Positions 1 through 10,001 are shown, numbered from the stretch's first letter. The stretch is 64,000 nt of DNA from an uncultured Spirochaetaceae bacterium (GCA_900315435.1 OMYY01000013.1:1-64000); one strand, 5' to 3'. The notes: generated from the letters alone by a model not told the origin. A program made the numbers and translations.

Positions 1-777
1 GACGCCATCGACCCCCTCGAACATGGAGCCGACGCCCATGCTCTCCCCGACGCTGTCAAAGAGCAAGCGGGCCACATTGGCCTTCGCCGCCCTGGACAGG
101 AGGCTCTCGAACATCAGCCGGAAAAGCCCGAGACCGCGCCACGGAGCATCCACCCCATAGTAGACGACATGCCAGGCGCCGGTCTCCTTCCGGTAGACCA
201 GCATTCCCACCAAGGAGTTGTCCGGCGAGAGCAGCGAGACAAACGAGGCGTCCTGGAATGGGGAAAGAGGAACGTAGCCGTCCCTGCCAAGGGCTTCCAG
301 CAACTTCGCGTCGTCAGGCTCGGTATCGGAAAAGACGACGGAGAAATCCTCCAGCAGCACGTCAGCCATCTCCGGGCTGCCTTCATGGCCTCCTTCCCGT
401 TTGCGCAATTGCCGGTACCAGGCAGTGACCACCTTCTCCATCTCATGACGCTTGAAGGAGTGCCAGCGTTGCTTCAGGGCGGGGTCCCGGTCGAGCACAT
501 CCTTGAAGGCGCGGAAAACCCCTCGGCCTTGGGAAAGAGCCTTTTTCAGCTCGGCTGCGCGGTTACGGGAGGCAAAGCGAACCATCAGGTCAAATCCGTC
601 CGCGCTGCTCCATCGGGGAAGTTCGACCGTACTGTCCATGCCGGAGGAATCCTCTTGGAAAGTGACAATTCCCTCGGCGAGGTTCAGGACCGCGATTTCG
701 TTCTGGTTCTCCATCGCGTAGATGATCTGTTCAATCAGTTCCCCTGTCAGAGGCGGGATTTGATACGAGGCATCCAT
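1..777 (-). CDS. UPF0158 domain - GNAT acetyltransferase fusion, C-terminus cut by window edge
   Basis: The frame is open to the left edge; 259 codons are visible from the ATG at 777. Residues about 10-150 resemble UPF0158 (LIDEIIYAMENQ near the start, later GRGVFRAFKDVL followed by W-x-x-F-K), a family of unknown function. Residues about 195-259 resemble a GNAT fold: strand LVGMLVYRK, then APWRGLGLF, the usual R-G-x-G acetyl-CoA pyrophosphate loop. No signal peptide or membrane segment is seen, so it is probably cytoplasmic. It is divergent from eno with about 100 bases between. The family assignments are from motif recognition; the acetyl acceptor is unknown. I see no strong ribosome binding site before the start. 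Confidence 0.75.
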   Translation of the reverse strand, partial: MDASYQIPPLTGELIEQIIYAMENQNEIAVLNLAEGIVTFQEDSSGMDSTVELPRWSSADGFDLMVRFASRNRAAELKKALSQGRGVFRAFKDVLDRDPALKQRWHSFKRHEMEKVVTAWYRQLRKREGGHEGSPEMADVLLEDFSVVFSDTEPDDAKLLEALGRDGYVPLSPFQDASFVSLLSPDNSLVGMLVYRKETGAWHVVYYGVDAPWRGLGLFRLMFESLLSRAAKANVARLLFDSVGESMGVGSMFEGVDGV

Positions 778-805
778 ACCCCGATTGTAGGGTCATTCCG
801 CAACC

Positions 806-836
806 TTGACAATCAACTTGAAAGCAATGATTATAC
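806..836 (+). promoter_or_regulatory. Predicted sigma-70 type promoter of eno
   Basis: TTGACA at 806-811 and an extended -10 (TG then A, TTATAC at 831-836), spacing 19. The transcript would have a leader of about 40 bases carrying AAGGAG at 869-874, seven bases before the eno ATG. Confidence 0.5.
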
Positions 837-854
837 CAATGGAACGTATTGTAA

Positions 855-2216
<1,362 letters not shown>

Positions 2217-2232
2217 TCTTCCAGCCTACGCA

Positions 2233-2286
2233 TAAGGGGGTGTGAAGAGAGCCGGCACACCGGCCTTCCGAACACCCCTTTCTTGT
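2233..2286 (+). terminator. Rho-independent terminator after eno
   Basis: AAGGGGGTGT (2233-2242) pairs with ACACCCCTTT (2272-2281), enclosing a second small stem GCCGG/CCGGC, and the distal arm runs into TTTCTT. The next 240 bases, to 2527, hold no gene that I can support. Confidence 0.8.
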
Positions 2287-2527
2287 ATCTGCCCCGGCCT
2301 GCATCGAGTGCCGGATTGTATTCTTTCACATGGTCCGGGACCCCGGAAACCATGTTGCCCTTCCCACAAGTCTCAGTGTTTGCCATCCACTACGAATCCA
2401 TGCCTTGCAAAGGTTGATGTGTCGTGTTTCTCGTGAGGAGAGATGGTATGTTGTCACGCCGGTTACCAGGTTACCATCCGTGTCGCGTGCAACATCGCCA
2501 TGGTTTCTTGCACGCTCGTTCCAGACC

Positions 2528-3205
2528 TTACAGGTCGAGCAAGGTCTTGTCCCCGTGAATGTTCCTCCAGCTGGCCTTGCAGCCGTTGGTCACCTTGTCC
2601 ACTACCGGCAGGTCAAGCGACGCGGTCAGAAGGTCGGGATTGACCGAAACTGCGTCCGCACCTGATTCGTAGGCGGTGACCACCTGGTCGATCGAATGGA
2701 ACCCGACAGCCAGGATACGGGCATAGCACTCGTCGTCGTGGTGGATGATCGAGGTAAGCCGATGGAGCATGTCGCTGGCGTTGATGCCAGCCTCTTCCAT
2801 CCGCTGGTATTCGCATAGCAGGTAGTCCGCTCCCGCCATGGCGGCCAGCAATCCCTGGATCGGGGTAAGGATACAGGCCGCGGTCACGTTGACCCCCTCA
2901 TGGGAAAGTTCCCTGATCGCCTTCATCCCTTCCCGGGTGGCGGGAATGCGGATATAGGTGTCACGCCCCAGCATGTCGCGGATCTTGTCGGTCTCGGCTA
3001 TGATGCCGGCATAAGTGGTCGATACCACCTGCACGTGGATGGAGCGGGAACCGATGATGCCGCGGAGCTTCTGCAGATGGGAAAAGAAATCCACCGGACC
3101 CTCCTTCTCCATGACGGAAGAACAGGTGGTGATTCCCGTGACCGGGAAGAGGTCGATGGCGTTTTCGACCGATTCGAGATGGGCGCTGTTCAACAATAAT
3201 TCCAT
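2528..3205 (-). CDS. Transaldolase/fructose-6-phosphate aldolase-like protein with altered active site
   Basis: 225 residues, the length of the FSA/TalC family of class I aldolases, and similar along the whole chain (GITTCSSVM, HVQVVSTT, TYIRIPATREGMKAI, AGADYLL). Key residues differ from E. coli FSA: the Schiff-base lysine, in VVKVPVT, is arginine here (R86, codon CGC); Asp6 is Asn; the Asn two residues after Thr26 is Cys28; the Tyr near 131 aligns with Glu. Gln59 and Thr26 are kept. It may be a pseudoenzyme or have a changed chemistry; ordinary aldolase activity is doubtful. GAGGAT precedes the ATG. It is a single gene, downstream of the aldo/keto reductase on the same strand. Confidence 0.85.
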   Translation of the reverse strand: MELLLNSAHLESVENAIDLFPVTGITTCSSVMEKEGPVDFFSHLQKLRGIIGSRSIHVQVVSTTYAGIIAETDKIRDMLGRDTYIRIPATREGMKAIRELSHEGVNVTAACILTPIQGLLAAMAGADYLLCEYQRMEEAGINASDMLHRLTSIIHHDDECYARILAVGFHSIDQVVTAYESGADAVSVNPDLLTASLDLPVVDKVTNGCKASWRNIHGDKTLLDL

Positions 3206-3261
3206 GGTAGGATCCTCTGTACTATCGCCCAGTATAGCACAGAGAACCCCCTCATGGTTCT

Positions 3262-4365
3262 TTATCGTTGGTCCGAGAAGGCTGCACGCACTTCGTCAAA
3301 CAGCTCCGGGATGGACAGATGCTGGGGACAGGCCTTGGCGCACTTGTGGCAACGGATGCACTCGCTGGGCTTGTGGGCCTGCATGTCGTAGCTCTGCTGG
3401 AAGCGGGCGTGCATGGCAGGGAAGAGCGCCTGCTGGTTGTACAGTTCGAAGAATTTGGGAATCTCGATGCCACGAGGACAGCCGGCGACGCAATAGCGGC
3501 AGGAGGTACAGCCGATCTTCACGGTCTTTCTCAGATATTCGCGCACCCGCGCGATGCGTTCCATTTCCTCGGCATCCAGCGGCTCGAGATGGTTGAAGGT
3601 CTCGACATTCTCCTCTACCTGCCGCATCGAGTGCATGCCGCTGAGAATCATCTCCACCCCCTCAAGCTGGGCGACAAAGCGCAGGCCCCAACGGGCATCC
3701 TCTCCCCCACCCAGCATCGCATGGGCCTCGGGAGGAAGGTTTGCCAACAGGCCGCCTTTCAGCGGCTCCATCACCCACACCTTCCGTCCGTGGCGGAGAA
3801 CCGTCTCGTAGCAAAGACGCGACTGAACCTTCGGATCATCCCAATCCAGGTAGTTCAGCTGGATCTGGACGAACTCCAGCTCGGGGTGTTCGGACAAAAT
3901 CTTGTCCAGCACGGCAGCCGAGTCGTGAAAGCTCATGCCCAAGTGGTGGATCAACCCCTTGTCCTTCAGCCCTTTGACAAATGCGAAACCACCAAGACGG
4001 TTGGTATCCTCGTATCTTTGCCCGTTCATCGCATGCAGCAGGTAGTAATCGAAAAAGCCGGCCTGGGTACGGGAAAGCTGCTCGTCCCAAATCCTCTGGT
4101 AGTCCTCGCTCTTCTGCACGAAGCGAAGCGGCATCTTGTCTGCCAGCAGGAAGGAAGAACGGTCGTGGCGCCCAACCAGCACCTTCCCGACGGCTTTCTC
4201 GCTGGTCTGCCCGTGGTAAGGATAGGCAGTATCAAAATAGCGATATCCCTGTTCGAGAAAGACATCGGCCATCTGCAGGAACTGGTCCAAATCTATCTGG
4301 TCGTTCTTGCCGTCGACGACAGGCAACCGCATGCAGCCGAATCCCAATCGTTTCCACTCGTTCAT
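3262..4365 (-). CDS. Aldo/keto reductase with C-terminal two-[4Fe-4S] ferredoxin domain
   Basis: 367 residues. The N-terminal barrel has the AKR features: YFDTAYPYHG with Asp and Tyr, LADKMPL with the catalytic Lys, YYLLHAMN with His. The C-terminal 90 residues carry two cysteine clusters, CTSCRYCVAGCP and CIRCHKCAKACP, as in the ferredoxin-linked AKR subfamily (COG1453). It probably reduces a carbonyl using electrons passed through Fe-S clusters; the substrate is unknown. Its ATG overlaps the stop of the upstream gene in an ATGA, so the two are translationally coupled. Confidence 0.92.
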   Translation of the reverse strand: MNEWKRLGFGCMRLPVVDGKNDQIDLDQFLQMADVFLEQGYRYFDTAYPYHGQTSEKAVGKVLVGRHDRSSFLLADKMPLRFVQKSEDYQRIWDEQLSRTQAGFFDYYLLHAMNGQRYEDTNRLGGFAFVKGLKDKGLIHHLGMSFHDSAAVLDKILSEHPELEFVQIQLNYLDWDDPKVQSRLCYETVLRHGRKVWVMEPLKGGLLANLPPEAHAMLGGGEDARWGLRFVAQLEGVEMILSGMHSMRQVEENVETFNHLEPLDAEEMERIARVREYLRKTVKIGCTSCRYCVAGCPRGIEIPKFFELYNQQALFPAMHARFQQSYDMQAHKPSECIRCHKCAKACPQHLSIPELFDEVRAAFSDQR

Positions 4366-5126
4366 CTCACACTCCTTCGCACCAGCGTCATGATCCGATG
4401 CATCACTTCTTCTTCCTGTGCCCTGGCGATCGTCACAGCGCAGGATTCCACAACATCCCCGACATGGACCAAAAGGCTCCCCAACACCCTTGCCATTTCC
4501 TTCATGTCCTCACTGAAGGGCTGGTCCTCGTAGCTGACCACCAGATCCGCCCCTCCGGTATCCCATGCAAGCAGATCCACAAGCCCCTCTGACGCATAGG
4601 ATGCAGAAAGGGAAATGCAGGCCTCCCAATTGAACCGGTCGGCAGCTTCCTTGGCCCCATTGCGGCAAAGGGCGGTGAAAGCGCCAGCTTCGTACACAAG
4701 CCTCTCCAGCCTTTCGGGGGCATTCACCAGAAGGACTACCCGGTCTCGCAGCAGGTCCTCCGGCCTTCCCGAAGGAGCAAGGCCGTAGAGTGAGCTGACC
4801 CCGAGGCCGCAGCACGCCTCATCGTAGTCGGTTCCCAAGCCGAAAGGCACTCCCCCCAACAAGACCGAAGCAGGATACAGTTGGCGCGCTTTCCCGTACC
4901 GGGCAAGCTGTTCCTTCCAGTGGGGAATCGAGGAGACCTCCAGGGGAAGGTCGTCAAAGACGAACTCGGGCATCTCCACCGAACCGGCGTGGACGAACAG
5001 ATGGTGGCAGGTGGCCCTGGCAAGAAGGGCGCTATAGGCATGTGGTCGCATATGGTCCAGCATATCACCAAAGCTTTCCTCTGTCTTGCTTGCGTGCTCC
5101 TCCGCTTTGTCCCATACTGGATTCAT
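4362..5126 (-). CDS. Conserved-looking protein of unknown function, coupled to the AKR
   Basis: 254 residues from the ATG at 5126, which has AGGTGG nine bases upstream (5136-5141); a longer start at 5168 would lie deep inside the divergent gene. I recognise no family. It is soluble, has several Cys (HLF, ACCGLG, LCRNGAK regions) but no spaced Fe-S motif, and a central stretch PASVLLGGVPFGLGTDYDEAC that is glycine-rich. Its stop overlaps the AKR start (ATGA), which suggests a common task, perhaps in delivering substrate or electrons. Its start codon shares the palindrome CATG with the start codon of the divergent CPBP gene. Confidence 0.8.
   Translation of the reverse strand: MNPVWDKAEEHASKTEESFGDMLDHMRPHAYSALLARATCHHLFVHAGSVEMPEFVFDDLPLEVSSIPHWKEQLARYGKARQLYPASVLLGGVPFGLGTDYDEACCGLGVSSLYGLAPSGRPEDLLRDRVVLLVNAPERLERLVYEAGAFTALCRNGAKEAADRFNWEACISLSASYASEGLVDLLAWDTGGADLVVSYEDQPFSEDMKEMARVLGSLLVHVGDVVESCAVTIARAQEEEVMHRIMTLVRRSVR
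5090..5118 (+). promoter_or_regulatory. Predicted promoter giving a leaderless CPBP mRNA
   Basis: TTGCGT at 5090-5095, spacer 17, CATACT at 5113-5118; the ATG at 5125 comes six bases later, where transcription would start. Confidence 0.45.
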
Positions 5127-5967
5127 GGACATATTCCACCTGAAGGCGGTTCTGGCAAGTTTCCTCACCTATCTGGTCTGGATCCTGCTTACCCCTTTCT
5201 GCCTTCGCTTGTTCCGCATCATTCCGCTTCCCGAACCCATGGCGACCTACCTGGGTACGATCGGCAGCTCGATTGCCATGGCGATCGGGGTGCTGTTCAG
5301 CGCCCGGGTATTGATGCGGAAGCCGTTGCTTGCCTGCATCAGCGACCGGCCCTGTTTCGCCCGTTTTCTGGTGCCTTTTCTCTGCGGTATCGGCTGTTTC
5401 TCCCTGTTCACCCTGCTGCGTATCGCCCTCGCCCCAAGCCACTTCACCTGGCAGGCGCCCAAGGCAGGCACCTATTGCTCCATGCTCCTTCTCGTGCTGG
5501 TGATGAATACCATCCAGTGCGCCAGCGAGGAGTTCATGATACGGATTTTTCCCAGCCATGCCCTGCCGGACCGGCTGGGCAGCAGTCTGCTTTGTACCCT
5601 GCTGTTCCTCCTTCCCCATTTGGGGAATGTCGAGCTGAAAGAAGGCAACACCGTCCTTGTCCTGTTCTCCTACGTCCTTTTCGGATTCTGGGGCACGTGG
5701 GAAAGCCTTGCCGAGGGGGGCTTCGGGTACTCGCTTGGCATCCACATGGCAAACAACCTGGTCGTTTCCCTCCTGGTCGGATACGAGTCCACAGCACTGC
5801 GCACCTACCCGATGTTCATGACTTCGGAGCGGAGCGGCAACCTGGGAGAGCTTTTGGCCCTCGTCGCCACCCTTGCCTTCTCCTCGTTGTTCAGCCGACA
5901 TGTTTTAGCCTATACTCTGAACCATCATGGCAAGCAAACAGAAGCAAACGACAAAGCCCGGAGCTAG
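5125..5967 (+). CDS. CPBP (CAAX protease/bacteriocin-processing) family membrane protease
   Basis: 280 residues with about eight hydrophobic segments from the N-terminus on. The CPBP/Abi2 motifs are present: CASEEFMIRIF (EExxxR, glutamate metal-site motif), LFLLPHLGN (second motif with His), and SLGIHMANNL (H-x-x-x-N). These are intramembrane metalloproteases; the bacterial substrate is usually unknown. I start it at 5125, not at the TTG at 5086, because a promoter -10 sits at 5113-5118 and the longer form would place coding sequence inside the promoter. Its end overlaps the nuclease gene by 41 bases. Confidence 0.88.
   Translation: MDIFHLKAVLASFLTYLVWILLTPFCLRLFRIIPLPEPMATYLGTIGSSIAMAIGVLFSARVLMRKPLLACISDRPCFARFLVPFLCGIGCFSLFTLLRIALAPSHFTWQAPKAGTYCSMLLLVLVMNTIQCASEEFMIRIFPSHALPDRLGSSLLCTLLFLLPHLGNVELKEGNTVLVLFSYVLFGFWGTWESLAEGGFGYSLGIHMANNLVVSLLVGYESTALRTYPMFMTSERSGNLGELLALVATLAFSSLFSRHVLAYTLNHHGKQTEANDKARS
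5887..5916 (+). promoter_or_regulatory. Predicted promoter of the nuclease gene, inside the CPBP gene
   Basis: TTGTTC at 5887-5892, spacer 18, TATACT at 5911-5916. The nuclease ATG is ten bases further on, so the leader would be about three bases. Confidence 0.45.
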
Positions 5968-6940
5968 CAGGAAATCCGGCAAACGGCACTCCCGCGCAGG
6001 CAAGAAGATCCTCTTCTTCCTGTTCGTCCTGGTGGTGCTCTGCATCCTCCTGGTCATGTTCGCCCCGGAGCCGGAACCGGAAGCAACCACGATGGATACG
6101 GCGGACTGGATCCAAGGTCTGGAACTCCCGGCCCCGGTACCCGGCGAGCAGATCATCACCCACACCGGTTACACCCTGTCCTACAACGAGGAGTACGAGC
6201 AGCCTTCCTATGTCGCCTACCTGCTGACCAGGGACAAGGTCTACGGGGCGTTGGACCGGGCTGACAACTTCCGCGCCGACCCCGCCGTCACCACCGGCAG
6301 CGCCACCCCGGACGACTACCGCTCCAGTGGTTACGACCGCGGCCACCTTTGCCCTGCCGCCGACCAGAAATGGTCAGCCCAAGCCATGGACGATTCCTTT
6401 TACATGAGCAACATGTCTCCGCAGGTCCCGGCATTCAACCGTGGCATCTGGGGTAGTCTGGAGGCGACGGTGCGAACCTTCGCCAACGATTACGGGGCTG
6501 TCTATGTGGTCACCGGACCTGTCCTTACCGACGGACCATACAAAACCATTGGCGCCAACAAGGTGGCAGTACCCAAGGAGTACTACAAGGCAGTCCTTGC
6601 CTATGATGGCAAGGAGAACGCCAAGGCAATCGGCTTCCTCCTGCCCAACGAGGGTTCCAAGAAAAAGGTGCAGGACTACGCCTGCTCGATTGACGACCTG
6701 GAACTGAAGACCGGTTTGGACTTCTTTCCCAAGTTGGACGACAACATCGAGATGACCGTCGAGGATTCCTACAGCCTGAAGGATTGGGACTGGAGGGAGT
6801 TCAGCGCCAAAGACGAGCCGAAAACGCTGGTAGCCGGCACCAAGGCGGACGACAAGAGGAGCGAAAGCATCAAACAGGTAATCCTTGTCGTTGCCAGCGA
6901 GTTGCGCAAACAACTGGTCACCTGGATCAACACCCTTTGA
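5927..6940 (+). CDS. Membrane-anchored DNA/RNA non-specific endonuclease (NUC family)
   Basis: 337 residues. Residues 1-25 are basic, 26-46 form one hydrophobic segment (ILFFLFVLVVLCILLVMF), and the rest is outside by the positive-inside rule. The NUC domain (about 75-270) has SGYDRGHLCPAAD, the DRGH motif with catalytic His, and SNMSPQVPAFNRGIW, with the magnesium-binding Asn. It may degrade extracellular nucleic acid for nutrition or act in competition. The last 60 residues are charged and unlike the family core. It overlaps the upstream gene but has its own predicted promoter. Confidence 0.93.
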   Translation: MASKQKQTTKPGASRKSGKRHSRAGKKILFFLFVLVVLCILLVMFAPEPEPEATTMDTADWIQGLELPAPVPGEQIITHTGYTLSYNEEYEQPSYVAYLLTRDKVYGALDRADNFRADPAVTTGSATPDDYRSSGYDRGHLCPAADQKWSAQAMDDSFYMSNMSPQVPAFNRGIWGSLEATVRTFANDYGAVYVVTGPVLTDGPYKTIGANKVAVPKEYYKAVLAYDGKENAKAIGFLLPNEGSKKKVQDYACSIDDLELKTGLDFFPKLDDNIEMTVEDSYSLKDWDWREFSAKDEPKTLVAGTKADDKRSESIKQVILVVASELRKQLVTWINTL

Positions 6941-6967
6941 AAACGACAGCGCACCAACCAGAGAAGA

Positions 6968-6996
6968 ACGCTGCCTTGGGAACTCCAGGGCAGCGT
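6968..6996. terminator. Hairpin between convergent genes, probable bidirectional terminator
   Basis: ACGCTGCC and GGGCAGCGT pair around TGG/CCA, between the nuclease and the convergent ATPase gene. The T-tract is weak on both strands (TTCTTCT on the minus side). Confidence 0.5.
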
Positions 6997-7019
6997 CCAT
7001 CATCGATAGCAATTACGCG

Positions 7020-7727
7020 TTAGCGGGAAATCAGCATCGTCCGAGGATCAAGGTCGACCCCGACAGGCTTCTGCAGGTCCTTGCCATGGGCATGGACGCA
7101 GGTCATCACCACCTTGTCGGTCGCGTCGTCGTACTTGAGTCCGATCAGGACATCCACCACAGAGCGATACGGCTCGATCGTGTTGGGGACACCGTACTTG
7201 TCGATTGTCGCGTCGGAGCGGACCGGCGAGACGCTGAACCAGACCTCGAGCTGCAGGTCCTCGGCGAACTTCTTGATCGCCTGCACATCCTCCTGGCTCG
7301 CCAAGGTCAGCTTGTACCCGTCGAAAAGCACTGCGTCGGCTTTCAGGATGCCATCCTTGATCTGGGTTTCCAAGTTGGAGAGCACTTTCTTGATGGAGAC
7401 ATCCTCCTGGCTGAAATTCATGACAAAACGATGCCGGACAATCTGCTCATAGATACTGTTCGCGTCATCAAGGCTCAACCCCTTCGAAATACTGCTGAAG
7501 ACCTCCTTGTACCAAGCGATCACATGCTCCACATTTCCGTTGAACGAGACATGAATGACATGTTCTCCATGAAGCAATTTGTCGGTAGCGAGCTGCACCA
7601 GGCATGCAGTCTTTCCCACACCCCTCCGGGAGACCAGCACACCGAGGTTGCCCTTGCCGAGCCCGCCACCGATCGCCTTGTCAAAGACTCTCATGGGAGA
7701 AAGAGAATTCAATTCATTGATTTCCAT
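7020..7727 (-). CDS. RecA/KaiC-like P-loop ATPase of unknown role
   Basis: 235 residues forming one RecA-type domain. Walker A is SRRGVGKT (33-40), placed as in RecA/KaiC/DnaB-like ATPases after a FDKAIGGGLGKGNLGVL strand-loop. A Walker B-like strand ADAVLFDGYKL (aspartate after hydrophobics) and a late strand VVDVLIGLKYD follow. There is no transmembrane segment or DNA-binding domain. The closest description is a single-domain KaiC-like protein; a signalling or filament role is possible but inferred. GGAGG precedes the ATG by about nine bases. It is a single gene transcribed toward the nuclease. Confidence 0.8.
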   Translation of the reverse strand: MEINELNSLSPMRVFDKAIGGGLGKGNLGVLVSRRGVGKTACLVQLATDKLLHGEHVIHVSFNGNVEHVIAWYKEVFSSISKGLSLDDANSIYEQIVRHRFVMNFSQEDVSIKKVLSNLETQIKDGILKADAVLFDGYKLTLASQEDVQAIKKFAEDLQLEVWFSVSPVRSDATIDKYGVPNTIEPYRSVVDVLIGLKYDDATDKVVMTCVHAHGKDLQKPVGVDLDPRTMLISR

Positions 7728-7805
7728 ACGCGCTTACCTCCAGCATCGTTGTTTTCTCCAATATACCATACAAATCTCCCTAAGGCTATTTTTTCCATGA
7801 AGGAT

Positions 7806-7843
7806 TGCAAAAACAAAAGACTACCGGGGCAAGCCCGGTAGTC
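7806..7843 (-). terminator. Rho-independent terminator after fusA
   Basis: On the minus strand GACTACCGGG, a short loop and CCCGGTAGTC (7819-7843) are followed by TTTTGTTTTTG. It lies 23 bases after the EF-G stop. Confidence 0.9.
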
Positions 7844-7865
7844 CTTGATCGCACGTAGGAAAAGC

Positions 7866-9974
7866 TTATTTCTTTTCCTTGGCCTTCTCTTCGAGGTACT
7901 TCTTCTTCAGGTCATCACTGACGCTCTGCGGTACGCGGCCGTACTTGGAGAGCTCCATGGTGAACTCGCCCTTGCCCTGCGTCAAGGATCTCAGGACGGT
8001 GGAGAAGCCGAACATCTCGGCGAGAGGCACCTCGGCGTCAACGGTGCACTGGTTGTGGTCCTCAGTGGAGCTGATGATCACGCCACGGCGCTGGTTGATC
8101 GAGGCGAACATGTTGCCCTGGAACTCGCTCGGGGCGGTCATCTCGACCTTCATGATCGGTTCCATGATGCAGGGAGCGGCCTTCGCGAAGCCTTCGCGGA
8201 AAGCGCCGATAGCGGCAGTCTGGAATGCGATGTCAGAAGAGTCGACCGGGTGCCACGCGCCATCATTGACGACACAGCGGACACCAAGAACCGGGAACCC
8301 GATTTGCGGGCCTTTCTTCATGGCAGCCTGGAAACCCTTGTCGCAGGAGGGGATGTATTCGGTAGGAATGGCACCACCCTTGACCTCGTCGACGAACTCA
8401 TAGTCCTTGCGCTCCTCATCCGGACCCGGTTCAGGAATTGGTTCCATGTAACCGGCGACACGAGCGTACTGACCGCTACCACCTGTCTGCTTCTTGTGGG
8501 TGTAGTTGAAGTCGGCTCTCTTGGTGATTGTCTCACGATAGGCGACCTGCGGCTGACCGGTGGTCACGACGGCATTGTACTCGCGCTTCATACGCTCGAT
8601 GTACACGTCGAGGTGAAGCTCGCCCATGCCGGCGATGATGGTCTGGCCGCTCTCCTGGTCCACGTAGCTGTGGAAGGTCGGGTCTTCCTTAAGGAAACGG
8701 TTCAGGGCCTTGCCCATGTTGTCGGCAGACTTCTTGTCCACCGGCTCGATAGCCAGCTCGATAACCGGGTCAGGCACATACATACTGGTCATGGTGTAGT
8801 TCAACGACGGATCGCAGAAGGTATCGCCACTGGCGCAGTCGATGCCGAACAGGGCGGCAATCTCGCCACAACCGGCTTCGGAGATATCCTCCATGTGGTC
8901 GGCGTGCATCTTGATCAGACGTCCGATCCTGAACTTCTTCTTGGACCGGGTGTTGTACAGCTCGTCGCCCTTCTTGATGGAACCCTGGTAGACACGGATG
9001 TAGGTCAGCTGACCGTACTGTCCATCGTCCAGCTTGAAGGCGAGGACGACTGCCGGCAGATCCTCGCGGGACTCCAGCACGACTTCTTTCTCGTTCTGGT
9101 CGATATCCAGAGCCTTGTTGACAACCTCGGTCGGGTTGGGCAGGTAGTCGACGACGGCATCAAGCAACGGCTCGATACCCTTGTTCTTATAGGCGGAACC
9201 CATGAAGACCGGGCAGAGCTTCAGGGCGATGGTGGCCTTGCGGACTGCCTTCTTGATGATGTCGGCAGTAACCTTTTCCTCGAGCATGGCCTCCATCAGG
9301 TCGTCATCGCACAGGGAAACGCCATCCAGCATTTCCTCGCGCTTGGCCTGTGCCTCATCCATCAGCTCGGCCGGAATCTCGGCAACCCTCTTGTGGATGC
9401 CATCCTCGCCGGCGTCGAAGTAGTAAGCCTTCATCTCGATCAGGTCGATGACACCCTGCAGCTTGTCCTCAAGCCCGATAGGAATCTGCATCAGGACAGC
9501 GTTCAGGCCGAGTTTCTCGATCAGATGCTGCTTGACACGATAGGGGTTCGCACCGGCACGGTCGCACTTGTTGACAAAGGCGAGACGAGGTACGTGATAC
9601 CGCTTCATCTGGCGGTCGACCGTGATTGACTGAGACTGGACACCGGCAACCGAATCAAGCACCAGGATGGCTCCGTCAAGGACACGGAGCGCTCTCTCGA
9701 CCTCGATGGTGAAGTCAACGTGTCCCGGAGTGTCGATGATGTTGATCTCATCGCCGGCCCAGCGGATGTTCGTCGCAGCGCTCTGAATGGTGATGCCTCT
9801 CTCTCTTTCCAAGTCCATGGAGTCCATCGTGGCACCAACGCCATCTTTGCCATGGACGTCATGAATGGCATGAATCTTGTTGCTGTAGTAGAGGAGACGT
9901 TCGGTCAACGTGGTCTTTCCCGAGTCAATGTGCGCGGAAATACCAATGTTCCTCATGTGATCAAGGTCAACCAT
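7866..9974 (-). CDS. fusA: Elongation factor G, spirochaete/mitochondrial-like (spdEFG1) type
   Basis: 702-residue translational GTPase that moves tRNA and mRNA through the ribosome. G1 is AHIDSGKTT, with Ser where most bacterial EF-G has Ala; G2 [11 protein letters not shown]3 DTPGH; G4 NKCD. The segment [20 protein letters not shown] is the form found in mitochondrial EF-G1 and in the spd (spirochaete, planctomycete, delta-proteobacteria) EF-Gs. Domains II-V continue to a lysine-rich tail. AAGAAGGAA lies before the ATG. As a single gene with its own terminator it is not in a str operon, also usual for spd-type EF-G. Confidence 0.96.
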   Translation of the reverse strand: MVDLDHMRNIGISAHIDSGKTTLTERLLYYSNKIHAIHDVHGKDGVGATMDSMDLERERGITIQSAATNIRWAGDEINIIDTPGHVDFTIEVERALRVLDGAILVLDSVAGVQSQSITVDRQMKRYHVPRLAFVNKCDRAGANPYRVKQHLIEKLGLNAVLMQIPIGLEDKLQGVIDLIEMKAYYFDAGEDGIHKRVAEIPAELMDEAQAKREEMLDGVSLCDDDLMEAMLEEKVTADIIKKAVRKATIALKLCPVFMGSAYKNKGIEPLLDAVVDYLPNPTEVVNKALDIDQNEKEVVLESREDLPAVVLAFKLDDGQYGQLTYIRVYQGSIKKGDELYNTRSKKKFRIGRLIKMHADHMEDISEAGCGEIAALFGIDCASGDTFCDPSLNYTMTSMYVPDPVIELAIEPVDKKSADNMGKALNRFLKEDPTFHSYVDQESGQTIIAGMGELHLDVYIERMKREYNAVVTTGQPQVAYRETITKRADFNYTHKKQTGGSGQYARVAGYMEPIPEPGPDEERKDYEFVDEVKGGAIPTEYIPSCDKGFQAAMKKGPQIGFPVLGVRCVVNDGAWHPVDSSDIAFQTAAIGAFREGFAKAAPCIMEPIMKVEMTAPSEFQGNMFASINQRRGVIISSTEDHNQCTVDAEVPLAEMFGFSTVLRSLTQGKGEFTMELSKYGRVPQSVSDDLKKKYLEEKAKEKK

Positions 9975-10001
9975 AGTGTAAATTCCTTCTTCTTTGCTAG
10001 G

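Noticed and set aside
2287-2527. Possible small gene between the eno terminator and the transaldolase-like gene
   Set aside because: Frames there have no ribosome binding site, no family features and poor codon pattern.
7845-9629. 594-codon plus-strand frame opposite fusA
   Set aside because: Antisense shadow of EF-G; Leu/His/Val-rich composition and no domain.
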